Assembly: GCA_949283205.1 (NCBI GenBank)
Contig: CASDSD010000007.1
Location: forward strand, 1-35,365
From: an uncultured Alistipes sp.
Lineage (GTDB): Bacteria > Bacteroidota > Bacteroidia > Bacteroidales > Rikenellaceae
Direction: 5' to 3'
DNA length: 35,365 nt
Position 1 is the first letter of the stretch. The number at the start of each line of letters is the position of its first letter. Shown here piece after piece: positions 9,189 to 18,406 of this stretch. Made by a program: the position numbers and the translations under genes. The notes below the pieces were generated by a model. It did not search any database. It saw nothing but the letters and a program-made list of their open reading frames with translations, and was not told the DNA's origin.

Positions 9189-9905
9189 CACGACGCGGCG
9201 GTCGGTGCGCCGTACGGCGTGCTCTTCGGCCGCATCGGCGGCAAAACATACCCGCGGGTTACGGTAGCGCATGCCGTCCCCGGTGACGGGGCCCCGTGCC
9301 GTCGAGTGGAATTCGGAGGCACGGGTCGCCTTCTCTATGGCGGCGATGTTCCCGGGGCGTATGCCGGCCCCCGGCATTACGATTATGCGCCCCGCGGCCT
9401 GCTCCACGAGGCGCGCTATGAGGGGCGTCCCCGCCTCGGCCGTGGCCTCCTGCCCCGAGGTGAGTAGGCGGTCGCACCCTAACGCGATGATCTGTTCGAG
9501 TGCGCGCTCCGGGTCGCGGCATACGTCGAAGGCGCGGTGGAAGGTCACCGACATCCCTTGCGCGGCCTCCACCATGCGGCGGCACGCCCCGAGGTCGATC
9601 TCCCCGTCTGCCGTCAGGGCCCCTATGACGACGCCGTGGACGCCCTCGCGGCGGCAGAGTTCTATATCGCGCACCATGATCTCCACCTCGTCCGGCGTGT
9701 AGAGGAACGACCCCTCGCGTGCGCGTATCAGTACGTTCACGTCGAGCGTAAGGTCCGCGGCGCGCGCCACGGCCTCGATGGTGCCGGCCGAGGGGGTTAT
9801 GCCCCCGGCGCCGAGGGCCGAGCAGAGCTCTATGCGCACGGCGCCGCCGGCCTGCGCCTCGCGCGCCTCGTCGAGGGAGGCGCAGCATACTTCGATCTTT
9901 CGCAT
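9162..9905 (-). CDS. cutC: CutC family protein
   Basis: A 247-residue cytoplasmic TIM-barrel protein with the CutC signature features: N-terminal IEVCCASLDEA, GGAVRIELCSAL, GGITPSAGTIE, the VNVLIRAREGSFLYT strand-loop, VTFHRAFDVCRDP and the C-terminal SEFHSTAR. The family is named for copper homeostasis in E. coli, but the role in copper handling is disputed; no metal site is certain here. It is 22 bp downstream of a GNAT acetyltransferase gene on the same strand, so the two probably share a transcript. The C-terminal codons overlap the convergent transglutaminase-like gene by 27 bp (9162-9188), with no room for a separate terminator. Confidence 0.93.
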   Translation of the reverse strand: MRKIEVCCASLDEAREAQAGGAVRIELCSALGAGGITPSAGTIEAVARAADLTLDVNVLIRAREGSFLYTPDEVEIMVRDIELCRREGVHGVVIGALTADGEIDLGACRRMVEAAQGMSVTFHRAFDVCRDPERALEQIIALGCDRLLTSGQEATAEAGTPLIARLVEQAAGRIIVMPGAGIRPGNIAAIEKATRASEFHSTARGPVTGDGMRYRNPRVCFAADAAEEHAVRRTDRRVVSQLVNDIA

Positions 9906-9927
9906 GGGAATCGGTTTTCGGGTTTAT

Positions 9928-10401
9928 TTACAAAGGTAGGAAATTTTTGACCATGACATACTCTTCGTCAGTTGCCTCGGCGATGGTGAATCCCGCCCGT
10001 TCGTACAGCCTCACGGCGGGGTTGGCGCGCTGTACTGAGAGCGATACGGCCGTGTAGCCCTCGCGGTGCAGCAGTTGCAGCATCGCGGCCACAAGGCTGG
10101 TACCTGTGCCCTGCCCGCGCCATTGCGGGTATACGGCGACGGCCATCTCGGGTGTGGCGGTATCGCGGAAACCGAATCCGTGCATGCGCCGCACCCATAC
10201 GGCGCCTACGACAACCCCCTCCTGCTCGGCCACAAGACAGCGATCGTGGCGGCGGGAGCCGAAGCGGTCGATGTATCGCCACAGCGACGGGTGCTGGATG
10301 ACGGTGCGGGGCAGGGGCGTGCCTCCGCCTTGGAATATGGCCTCGTAGAGGAAGTCGGTCAAGAGTGGTATCTCGCTGCGGCGTATGGGGCGTATGGTCA
10401 T
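9928..10401 (-). CDS. GNAT-family N-acetyltransferase
   Basis: A 157-residue protein covering one GNAT domain. Motif A is present as VAVYPQWRGQGTGTSLV (acetyl-CoA pyrophosphate loop, Q/RxxGxG/A type), followed by the motif B region LSVQRANPAVRLYERAGF. No signal peptide, so cytoplasmic. The substrate (small amine or protein N terminus) cannot be told. It leads a probable two-gene unit with cutC. The ATG at 10401 is supported by MTIRPIRRSEIP, a usual GNAT first strand. Confidence 0.9.
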   Translation of the reverse strand: MTIRPIRRSEIPLLTDFLYEAIFQGGGTPLPRTVIQHPSLWRYIDRFGSRRHDRCLVAEQEGVVVGAVWVRRMHGFGFRDTATPEMAVAVYPQWRGQGTGTSLVAAMLQLLHREGYTAVSLSVQRANPAVRLYERAGFTIAEATDEEYVMVKNFLPL

Positions 10402-10427
10402 GGCTGCGGATTATGTGCGGTTGTACG

Positions 10428-10437
10428 ATGCAAGTTA
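10428..10437 (-). promoter_or_regulatory. TAACTTGCAT element upstream of the GNAT gene
   Basis: Minus strand reads TATAACTTGCATCG 27 bp or so upstream of the GNAT ATG. It resembles the -7 consensus with one T missing, and the same 10-mer recurs at 14138-14147 upstream of another gene. Confidence 0.35.
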
Positions 10438-10586
10438 TATATTTTTGCGGTTTCGGGGTGTACGGCGTGCGAATTATTTGTCCACAGAATTTTTGGTACT
10501 CTTTTGGATGCAGGAGAAGATCGGATAAGTCTGCGGCTATCCCGAAAAATGGGGATGGCGTATGAGTAAAACACCCGAAACGGGGA

Positions 10587-10617
10587 TTGCGCGTTCTAAT
10601 ATTTAGAACGAAATTTG
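10587..10617 (+). promoter_or_regulatory. Candidate eno promoter containing a perfect palindrome
   Basis: TTG at 10587-10589 and GAAATTTG at 10610-10617 (7 of 8 to TAnnTTTG) are 20 bp apart. The spacer holds CGTTCTAA (10592-10599), TAT, TTAGAACG (10603-10610), a perfect 19-bp palindrome that would place a bound dimer between the two promoter elements. A repressor site is inferred, not shown. Confidence 0.5.
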
Positions 10618-10638
10618 CACTTGACAGTTGAAGTATAA

Positions 10639-11964
<1,326 letters not shown>

Positions 11965-12005
11965 CCGGATATCGGTCACTAAACGTATTTTTCGGTTATT
12001 TGGCG

Positions 12006-12034
12006 GCGCCTGCCCTTCGGGGCGGGCGCTTTGT
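12006..12034 (+). terminator. Intrinsic terminator after eno
   Basis: Arms gcgcctgccc (12006-12015) and gggcgggcgc (12020-12029) pair over 10 positions (one T-G) around a TTCG tetraloop, followed by cttt. The GC-rich DNA after it holds a further 11-bp inverted repeat, gccggcgggcc at 12055-12065 with ggcccgccggc at 12088-12098. Confidence 0.85.
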
Positions 12035-12173
12035 GTCTGTGCCCGGCGCCGTATGCCGGCGGGCCCGTTCCCTCCTTATCCCGTATTGGCCCGCCGGCGC
12101 GCTCCCGCCGGGGCCTTTCCCGGCTCCGGCGCCGAAAAATTGCACGCCGAAGGCAAAAAATCCTCGTTTTATT

Positions 12174-12203
12174 TTGCCGATTCAGTTTTGTTTCCTACTT
12201 TTG
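12174..12203 (+). promoter_or_regulatory. Promoter of tRNA-Thr
   Basis: TTG at 12174-12176, a 19-bp spacer, then TACTTTTG at 12196-12203, an exact TAnnTTTG. The tRNA begins 22 bp downstream. Confidence 0.8.
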
Positions 12204-12225
12204 CGCTGCCCTATCGGGGGAATTT

Positions 12226-12297
<72 letters not shown>

Positions 12298-12306
12298 CTC
12301 GAGGAC

Positions 12307-12338
12307 AACGGTCGCAACTGTTTGCGACCGTTTTTTTT
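12307..12338 (+). terminator. Terminator after tRNA-Thr
   Basis: Perfect 11-bp arms aacggtcgcaa (12307-12317) and ttgcgaccgtt (12322-12332) with a 4-nt loop and eight or more Ts. Confidence 0.95.
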
Positions 12339-12411
12339 GTGAGGTGAGCGCAGGGAGTGCAGGGAGTGCAGGATGCGCAGGATGCATAGGGGAGCACAGG
12401 GAGCGCAGGGA
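12339..12411 (+). repeat. Degenerate purine-rich tandem repeat
   Basis: About 70 bp of loosely repeated 9-10-bp words (gcagggagt, gcaggatgc, gcagggagc) immediately after the tRNA terminator. The plus strand is strongly G/A-rich. No ORF of note. Confidence 0.6.
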
Positions 12412-12530
12412 CATAATTCGGGACCGTTGCGGGACGTGCGTCCCGAAACAGCCCCGAAAACCTCTGCCGTCACCGCCGGGGCCGCTCGATGGACCTCGCG
12501 GGGTGTCGTCTCCTCAATTCAAACCGCCCG

Positions 12531-13841
12531 TCAGAACTTGGGCAGCTCCCACGGCCCTCTGTACTCCTTGCACAGCAGGGCATTGGCCTCGGCGTCGTTG
12601 AAGCGGCGGCCGTCCCATGTGAGTTTCTTGCCCGTGCGGTAGGCGATATTGCCGAGCTGCGAGAACTTTGCTATGTGGGCGCCGATCTCGATGCTGGCGT
12701 TGCAGTCGCGGTTGCGGCTCTTGATGCACTCGAGGTGGTTCTTCACGTGGAGGTTGAGTCCGCCCTCGCCGTATGCCTTCTTCAGGGGCACGGCCTCCAT
12801 GCGCGGGCTGCCGTTCACCTTCTCGGGGATAACCTCCCAGCCGCCGCGGTCCACGACCAGCGTGCCGTTCTCGCCGACGAAGCCCAGGCCGTGGTTGCGG
12901 CCGTATGCTCCGTCGTCGATGCCTATGGCGTGGTCCCAGAGTACGGTGAAGTCGTCGAACGTATATATCGTCTGCAGCGAGTCGGGCGTCTCGCACGCAT
13001 CGTCCGGATATCCGAACTTACCGCCTGCGGCCATGATGCTGTTGGGTGTGGTGACATTCATGCCGTAGAGGGCGTAGTCGAGCAGGTGCACGCCCCAGTC
13101 GGTCATCAGGCCCCCGGCGTAATCCCAGAACCAGCGCCATGTAAAGTGGAAACGGTTGGGGTTGAATTCCCTTTTGGGCGCTGGGCCGAGCCACATGTCG
13201 TAGTCGACGCCTGCCGGAGCATCCTGGTCGGGCTTTACGGGGATCGAGGGGCACCAGCCCTGATATGAGAACACCCTCACGGTTCTGATCTTTCCCAGCT
13301 GCCCGCTGTGGACGAAGGCCATGGCATCCTGCCAGTGGGGGTCGCTTCGCTGCCACTGCCCTACCTGTACGACGCGGCTGTACTTCTGGGCGGCGCGCGC
13401 CATGATGTTGCACTCCTCGATGCTGTTGCCGAGAGGTTTCTCGCAATAGACGTCCTTCCCCGCCTGGCAGGCGTATACGGCCTGGAGGCAGTGCCAGTGG
13501 TCGGGCGTACCGACTATCACCACGTCTATGTCCTTGTTGTCGATAACCTTTCTCCAGTCCTTGTAGAGGTGTTTCACCTTTTTGCCGGTCATCTTCTCGG
13601 TCTCGGCGGCGCGGCGGTTGAGGACGTTCTCGTCGACATCGCACAGGGCGATGCACTCGACCTCGGGATTGGCGAGAAATGCCTGCAGGTCCGAAAATCC
13701 CATGCCGTTACATCCGATGAGGCCGACCCGTATCTTGTCGTTTGCGCCCACCTTGTCTGCGGCCTGTACAATAAAAGGACTTAAAACCAGTCCGGCTCCC
13801 ATAAGCGAGAGCTGTCGAAGGAATTCTTTGCGTGTTGCCAT
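12531..13841 (-). CDS. Gfo/Idh/MocA-family oxidoreductase, exported
   Basis: A 436-residue protein of the same family as the gene at 2544 but clearly a different subgroup. Export leader: TRKEFLRQ, then LSLMGAGLVLSPFIVQA; the basic pair is Arg-Lys rather than Arg-Arg. Rossmann fold start IRVGLIGCNGMG (about residues 37-48), CDVDEN, GTPDHWH near 111 and the catalytic-lysine motif CEKPLGN near 133. The C-terminal domain shows YDMWLGPAP, GGLMTDWGVHLLDYALYGM and a final GNIAYRTGKKLTWDG, common in the secreted Bacteroidetes and Planctomycetes members. Likely acts in the periplasm on a sugar or glycoside; substrate unknown. It stands alone, with an empty repeat-bearing region upstream. Confidence 0.92.
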   Translation of the reverse strand: MATRKEFLRQLSLMGAGLVLSPFIVQAADKVGANDKIRVGLIGCNGMGFSDLQAFLANPEVECIALCDVDENVLNRRAAETEKMTGKKVKHLYKDWRKVIDNKDIDVVIVGTPDHWHCLQAVYACQAGKDVYCEKPLGNSIEECNIMARAAQKYSRVVQVGQWQRSDPHWQDAMAFVHSGQLGKIRTVRVFSYQGWCPSIPVKPDQDAPAGVDYDMWLGPAPKREFNPNRFHFTWRWFWDYAGGLMTDWGVHLLDYALYGMNVTTPNSIMAAGGKFGYPDDACETPDSLQTIYTFDDFTVLWDHAIGIDDGAYGRNHGLGFVGENGTLVVDRGGWEVIPEKVNGSPRMEAVPLKKAYGEGGLNLHVKNHLECIKSRNRDCNASIEIGAHIAKFSQLGNIAYRTGKKLTWDGRRFNDAEANALLCKEYRGPWELPKF

Positions 13842-14239
13842 GGTTCAGTAGATTTTAGGTTCAGTGTTTTATGGTCGGGTTGAGATGATGCGTATACAAA
13901 TATACAAAAAGTCGGGTGCAGAGACAAATCGAAAACGGAGTTTTCAAGATTTGGCTATGCCGGGACGCATCCTGTATTATCCAAATATAGGAAAAGTCGG
14001 TCGCAGAGACAAATCGGGAACGGAGTTTTCAAGATTTGGCTATGCCGGGACGTCCCGAACCTGCCCTCTCTCTGCTGAAAACCGGCGCGGCCCGAAAAAA
14101 ATGCCCGTTCCCGACACCCTTATTGCGTATATTTTCGTAACTTGCATTCCGATGCTCCGTGACGCTGCCCGACCCTGTCGTGGGGAAGAGGCGCGCCCCG
14201 CGCATTTACATTCAGACCGTCAACCAACCGACTGATCCT
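13842..14239. other. 398-bp intergenic region holding a direct repeat
   Basis: The region separates two divergent genes. It contains two 71-bp direct repeats (separate entry) and, near its right end, TATATTTT at about 14129 and TAACTTGCAT at 14138-14147 as possible promoter elements for the gene at 14240. A 123-codon open frame crosses it, but the repeats are read in different frames and nothing supports it as a gene. Confidence 0.6.
13897..14052 (+). repeat. Two 71-bp direct repeats that form a hairpin
   Basis: Copies at 13897-13967 and 13982-14052, offset 85 bp, differ at six positions; the last 34 bp are identical. Each contains CAAATC, AAAAC or GGAAC, gga, GTTTT, caa, GATTTG, which folds as a stem with a small internal loop. 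The AA-to-GG change in copy 2 turns two A-U pairs into G-U pairs, so pairing is kept in plus-strand RNA. Confidence 0.85.
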
Positions 14240-15721
14240 ATGAAGAGATTATCTGTTTTTCTGATTCTGGCATGTGCCGTGGCGGCCTTGCCGGCCTTTG
14301 CATCGAAGAAGAGCCGCGGTGCCGCGAGCGACTATGTCGTTATGGCCTCGTATGACGTGAAGAGCGACGCCGCATGGATGGCTGTGGTGGAGGCCCTGCA
14401 GGCGAAGCACCGTGCCGAGGTTATATTTTACGATGAGGCGCCGCGCGGGCAGCTTGAGGCGCTGCGGCGGCTGGCACCGCGCTATGTGGCCGTGGTGGAG
14501 ATGCCGGAGAATCTCGACCGGGACTATGTCATCGACCTGAGCAAGTTGAGCCGCGAGGTCGACGACGACATCTATGCCGATTTCCTGTGGGGTATAGTGA
14601 CGGGATACGATGCCGCGGCCGCGATGCGCATGGTTGAGAACAGCACCGAGTCGCTTGTCGTTCGCGATGCCGTGGCCACCATCATGGAACTCAACAGCGC
14701 CAAGTGGTTCGACCGCTACGGCTGGGTGGATGACCATACGCGCGGGCTGTGGGGTGAGAAGCGCGCCGCCGATGCCGAGGTCGTGACGGCGAAGATCGCT
14801 CCCGAGCAGGTGCTGCCGAAGTTCATGGAGCTGTATGCCGGATACGACCCCGACCTTGTGGTTACGGCGGCGCACGCCACGGAACGCAATCTCGAGATGC
14901 CCTTCTCTCTCGGCTTCATCATACCCGAGGACGGACACCTTATCGGCAGCCGCAGCCTCTCCGCCGTGGACAAGATCGGCGAGCTGCGCAGCAGCGGCAA
15001 GCGCAAGGTCTACTTTGCCGTGGGCAACTGCCTTATCGGTAATGTGAACAACACGCGCAACAGCATGGCCATAACGTGGATGAACGATGCCGATGCCGCC
15101 ACGATGATCGGATATGTCGTCACCACGTGGCACGGCCGCAACGGCTGGGGCGGATTGAAGTACTGGCTTACGGTGCCGGGACGCTATACGCTGGCCGAGG
15201 CGATATACATGAACCAGCAGGACATGTTGTACCAGATGAACGAGTGGTCGCCCTCGATGTTGCGCGAGGATTATCCGCGTTACGACGGGCGCGAGTTTGC
15301 GGAGGCCTCGGCACGGCTGGGCGAGATGCTGGGCGGCAGGCCCTCGCACGACCAGGTGGGATTCTGGCATGACCGCGACGTGCTGGCGTATTACGGTGAC
15401 CCGAAGTGGGATGTACGGCTTCAGCGGATCGAGCGGGAGAACGACTTCGATGTCGACTTCAAGGTGCGCGGCCGCAAGTGCGTCATCACCATAACCACGC
15501 ATGACGATTTCAACCTCGAACGCATGAAGGGCGACCATTTCAAGGAGGAGCATGTCCTCGACCTCCCTTTCAGCTATTTCTTCCCCGAGCGGCTGAAGAA
15601 TCCGCGTCTGGCCGAGGGGCAGGAGTGGAAGGCTGCCGTGGATGAGAATTTCCTGCTGATATACGACTGCGATTTCGAACCGGGATCGAAGTACGAGGTG
15701 CGTCTCGACATAGAGAGGTAG
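14240..15721 (+). CDS. Secreted protein of unknown function, possible caspase-like fold
   Basis: A 493-residue protein with a Sec signal (MKRLSVFLILACAVAALPAFASK). The frame is open upstream to 14159, but the ATG at 14240 starts the signal peptide and is chosen. I do not recognise the family with certainty. The first part alternates strands and helices (YVVMASYDV, AEVIFYDEAP, PRYVAVVEMPE). The middle carries VVTAAHATERN (His212) and, 50 residues on, VYFAVGNCLIGN (Cys264), followed by a segment on asparagine, TTWHGRNGWGG. A His then a small-residue-flanked Cys after a beta strand is the layout of clan CD cysteine peptidases such as gingipains, but this is only a resemblance. The C-terminal 100 residues look like a beta-sandwich. 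It may be an envelope peptidase or a binding protein. Confidence 0.75.
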   Translation: MKRLSVFLILACAVAALPAFASKKSRGAASDYVVMASYDVKSDAAWMAVVEALQAKHRAEVIFYDEAPRGQLEALRRLAPRYVAVVEMPENLDRDYVIDLSKLSREVDDDIYADFLWGIVTGYDAAAAMRMVENSTESLVVRDAVATIMELNSAKWFDRYGWVDDHTRGLWGEKRAADAEVVTAKIAPEQVLPKFMELYAGYDPDLVVTAAHATERNLEMPFSLGFIIPEDGHLIGSRSLSAVDKIGELRSSGKRKVYFAVGNCLIGNVNNTRNSMAITWMNDADAATMIGYVVTTWHGRNGWGGLKYWLTVPGRYTLAEAIYMNQQDMLYQMNEWSPSMLREDYPRYDGREFAEASARLGEMLGGRPSHDQVGFWHDRDVLAYYGDPKWDVRLQRIERENDFDVDFKVRGRKCVITITTHDDFNLERMKGDHFKEEHVLDLPFSYFFPERLKNPRLAEGQEWKAAVDENFLLIYDCDFEPGSKYEVRLDIER

Positions 15722-15786
15722 CGTCAGCGCGAGCGCGCCCGCGTGCGGCATTGCATGTGGCCCGGCATCAGCTAATGCGTATGGAC

Positions 15787-15878
15787 TGACAACACCGTTG
15801 CGGGTGGCTTGACGGCACCGTTGCGGGTGGCCTGACCGCATTGTTGTGTAGGGTTTGACAGCGTTGTTGCGGGGTATG
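15787..15878 (+). repeat. Four tandem 23-bp repeats
   Basis: Units begin with TGAC at 15787, 15810, 15833 and 15856. The first two are nearly identical (tgacNNcaccgttgcgggtggc); the third and fourth are increasingly degenerate. They lie in the 264-bp gap between two plus-strand genes. I see no other feature in that gap except an A/T-rich leader (gaaaaatttgttgtc) before the next ATG. Confidence 0.85.
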
Positions 15879-15985
15879 TGATGCATGCTGCGTCCGTGCC
15901 GTCATGGTGAGGGCGTTGCGGGCTGTGGCGCGACCTGTGTCAGCGTGCCGGCGGAGGCATTGTTTATATCGAAAAATTTGTTGTC

Positions 15986-16369
15986 ATGCGCATATCTTCC
16001 GACAGAATCACGTCATTGCGGCCTGACGAGGTGTTCGTCTTCGGCAGCAACCTTGCCGGCATGCACGGGGGCGGAGCTGCGCGCCTTGCATACGAGCGGT
16101 TCGGCGCCGTGTGGGGACAGGGAGTCGGCCTGCAGGGACAGAGCTACGCCATTCCCACGATGCAGGGAGGTGTCGAGACCATAGCTCCGTATGTGAACGA
16201 CTTTATAGATTTCGCTCTCCGCCATCCTCATCTCAAGTTTCTCGTGACGGAGATCGGCTGCGGCATAGCCGGTTTCACGCCGGCACAGATAGCGCTTCTC
16301 TTCGCCCGCGCACTCGAGGTCGGCAACATATATCTTCCGGCGAGATTTCTCGATGTGTTGATGCCCTGA
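15986..16369 (+). CDS. Small macro-domain-like protein
   Basis: A 127-residue cytoplasmic protein. VFVFGSNLAGMHGGGAARLA (residues about 16-35) resembles the ADP-ribose-binding loop of macro domains (N...GGG.A), and VTEIGCGIAGF (about 87-97) resembles the second, phosphate-binding loop (S.GiyGfP). The protein is shorter than a standard macro domain (about 170 residues), as in the phage-type relatives often labelled hypothetical. If the fold is right it would bind or process ADP-ribose or a related nucleotide. No partner gene is adjacent. ATG at 15986 follows an A/T-rich leader. Confidence 0.7.
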   Translation: MRISSDRITSLRPDEVFVFGSNLAGMHGGGAARLAYERFGAVWGQGVGLQGQSYAIPTMQGGVETIAPYVNDFIDFALRHPHLKFLVTEIGCGIAGFTPAQIALLFARALEVGNIYLPARFLDVLMP

Positions 16370-16813
16370 CAGCAGCTGTGCGTGTCTGTTATAAGGTATC
16401 GGTCGGCCTGTCGTTGTGACGGGGCGTCTATTCTCAAGGCGTGGCATTTCCCGTGTCGGTCGGCCGTGTGTTCTCTCTTTTCCACGCACCCCCCCCCTTG
16501 CCGCTTCTTCTCTTTCCCGTAGCGCCTGTCTTTGCCTGTCTTTCCGTGCTACCGTCAGTCTTCCCCGCTCGTCACAAGTTCCAACAGGTCTCCGCAAGTC
16601 CCCGCATGTTACCACCTCTTTCCGCCTGTATTTCTCCGCACACCTTGCAGCTGCGATACTCCTGTGGCTGTGCCCGCACTGCTCCTCCCATACCTCTGGC
16701 ATCCCTGCGCACCTCCTGTACACTTCCAGTCATACACCGCGTCATACACCGTTCCTCCCGCACCCATCCGCACCCTCCCACATCCTCCCTGCATCCTCCC
16801 CGCGTACCGACAT
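16370..16813. other. 444-bp pyrimidine-rich region without a gene
   Basis: The plus strand is strongly C/T-rich (minus strand G/A-rich) from about 16470 to 16800, with a C9 tract at 16489-16497 and loose short repeats (cctgtctttg/cctgtctttc; gtcatacaccg twice near 16732 and 16743). Many frames are open by chance because G is scarce; none gives a credible protein. It lies downstream of the exbD terminator when read on the minus strand. Confidence 0.6.
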
Positions 16814-16846
16814 AAAAAAGGTGTCTCCCCTGCGGGAAACACCTTT
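16814..16846. terminator. Terminator of the exbB-exbD operon
   Basis: Stem aaaggtgtctccc with gggaaacaccttt (one mismatch) around ctgc; on the minus strand it ends in TTTTTT. It lies 20 bp past the exbD stop. T-rich on both sides, so it may also stop plus-strand transcripts. Confidence 0.85.
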
Positions 16847-16865
16847 TCTTGAAAGTCCAGTCAGA

Positions 16866-17336
16866 CTAATAGCCCAAAGACTTCGATGCGGCGTAAGATA
16901 TCTTCAAGGCGTTCGCACGACGGAGCTCCTGCTTTACGTCGGTAACGATACCCATCTTGGTATTCTCGTCGATCTTGAGGCAGACGGTCATCTGTGCGCG
17001 CTCCGCCTCGCTCAACTGGTCACGCTCTGCGGCGATGAAGTCGAGGATATCCTTGGTAGTCTTGTAAGAGTCGTTCAGCTGAATCTGCGTGGCGGTACCG
17101 TACTTTGCCTGCATTGCAGGGGTAGGCTGGCCGATGTTGATATAGCTGACCAGAGACTTCTTCTCGAGTTTCTGCACCTCCGACGCATCGGGGAGTCTGA
17201 AGCGAACCAGCAACTCCTGGTCACGCATCGAGGTCGACACCATAAAGAAGAAGAGGATCATGAAGATAACGTCGGGGAGCGACGCCGTCGAAATAGGGGG
17301 CAAACTCTTGTTGCCCTTCTTTTTCATTACTGCCAT
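16866..17336 (-). CDS. ExbD/TolR-family biopolymer transport protein (second copy)
   Basis: A 156-residue inner-membrane protein with a short cytoplasmic N terminus, one TM segment (PDVIFMILFFFMVST) and a periplasmic domain. The Asp right before the TM strand (ASLPDVIF) matches the conserved proton-path Asp of ExbD/TolR. It would work with the ExbB-like protein of the operon to couple proton flow to TonB-type transport or to envelope integrity. It starts 1 bp after the stop of the preceding exbD; MKKKGNK at 17327 is an alternative start. Confidence 0.93.
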   Translation of the reverse strand: MAVMKKKGNKSLPPISTASLPDVIFMILFFFMVSTSMRDQELLVRFRLPDASEVQKLEKKSLVSYINIGQPTPAMQAKYGTATQIQLNDSYKTTKDILDFIAAERDQLSEAERAQMTVCLKIDENTKMGIVTDVKQELRRANALKISYAASKSLGY

Positions 17337-17337
17337 A

Positions 17338-17934
17338 CTACTTCTTTATTGCTTTACGCGGCTCCGCCTCCGAGATGGCGAGGGGCACCGCCTTGGTTAC
17401 GATATTGCGTTGATCCTCGGTGAGGTCTACCAGCTTTGCGCCGAACTTCTCCATGGCGACTTCGTCACGGATTTCGTTGAAGGCGCGGGTGAGTTCGTTC
17501 TGCACCATGAGGTAGATATCGTAGTTGGTATCACGTGCAGTCTGCAGAGAAACGACACCCTTGCTGACGGGGTAAGTCCACTTGCTGCCATCCGGAAGGT
17601 CGAACTCCTGCTCCTCCTTTTCGGGAAGATTCTCATCATCGTAGACGTTGAGGACGAACTCCTTGGCCTTATCCTTGATGCCGTGGATGTCCATGTTCTC
17701 GTCGCCGACCATGATGTTACCGCTCGCACTCACAAAGACAAGCAACAAGTTGCGTTCCTTGACCTTCTGATCCTCCACCTTCTGGTCCTCGGGGGGCATG
17801 GGGGGAAGGACTCGCATAAGACCCGTGTCGACATTCATCGTCGTGGCGACGAGGAAGAATATCAGCAGCAGGAATGCGATATCGGCCATCGAACCCGCAT
17901 TGATTTCTTGTACTTTTCTTTTATCGCTTGGCAT
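17338..17934 (-). CDS. ExbD/TolR-family biopolymer transport protein (first copy)
   Basis: A 198-residue protein with the TM segment MADIAFLLLIFFLVATTM and the conserved Asp at its start. It is longer than its neighbour because of an acidic insert (PEKEEQEFDLPDG) in the periplasmic part. Conserved N-terminal INAGSMADIAFLLLIFFLV is typical of Bacteroidetes ExbD. It lies 10 bp after the 4-TM protein gene and 1 bp before the second exbD, so all are one operon. Confidence 0.94.
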   Translation of the reverse strand: MPSDKRKVQEINAGSMADIAFLLLIFFLVATTMNVDTGLMRVLPPMPPEDQKVEDQKVKERNLLLVFVSASGNIMVGDENMDIHGIKDKAKEFVLNVYDDENLPEKEEQEFDLPDGSKWTYPVSKGVVSLQTARDTNYDIYLMVQNELTRAFNEIRDEVAMEKFGAKLVDLTEDQRNIVTKAVPLAISEAEPRKAIKK

Positions 17935-17944
17935 TGTAACTTAC

Positions 17945-18382
17945 TTATTTTAATGAATCCGAAATAGCAGAGTAGATTGCCGTAATGATGGCGATACCCA
18001 TGGCTACATATGTGATGAGGATGCTGGTATCGGTGATTACGGTTTCGCCGCGATCGAAGTAAGAGTTGTTCTGCACATCGGGGATCTGGATATCATGACC
18101 CGAAGCGACAACGACAGCGACGATAACTATTGCTGCGATGGCGACAACCGAAATGATTGCGCTCTTGATTCCCTTGGGGCTCGTGATGAGGCCCACGACG
18201 GCGCTGGCTATGGCCGCAACGATCGCAACCCCGAGGAGGAAGTATCCCCAGTAGAGGTTGTAGCCGATGACGGGCGCCTCGGCCGGGATCTTGGTGTCCG
18301 GCGTAGCCGCGATGGCCCAGATGACCAGCACGGCCGAGATGGCCAGCAAGGCGATTGATATTGTTCTGAATATTTTCTCCAT
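17945..18382 (-). CDS. Small four-TM protein of the exbB operon
   Basis: A 145-residue protein with four hydrophobic segments (ISIALLAISAVLVIWAIAA; YWGYFLLGVAIVAAIASAVVGL; AIISVVAIAAIVIVAVVVAS; ILITYVAMGIAIITAIYSAI). I cannot name the family, but its place between exbB and exbD suggests an accessory subunit of the proton-channel complex. Nothing catalytic is visible. Spacing to both neighbours is short (24 and 10 bp). Confidence 0.85.
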   Translation of the reverse strand: MEKIFRTISIALLAISAVLVIWAIAATPDTKIPAEAPVIGYNLYWGYFLLGVAIVAAIASAVVGLITSPKGIKSAIISVVAIAAIVIVAVVVASGHDIQIPDVQNNSYFDRGETVITDTSILITYVAMGIAIITAIYSAISDSLK

Positions 18383-18406
18383 TGTGATAATTCTTATAAG
18401 ATCAAA

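Noticed and set aside
13864-14235. 123-codon plus-strand open frame across the 71-bp repeats
   Set aside because: The repeat offset of 85 bp is not a multiple of three, so the copies encode unrelated peptides; no protein-like pattern.
12339-15878. CRISPR-like array in the short repeats
   Set aside because: Repeats are tandem and degenerate without unique spacers of regular length, and no cas genes are present.
16416-17423. 335-codon plus-strand frame and other frames near 16,400-16,850
   Set aside because: Half is antisense to exbD, the rest is open only because the C/T-rich strand lacks stop codons.
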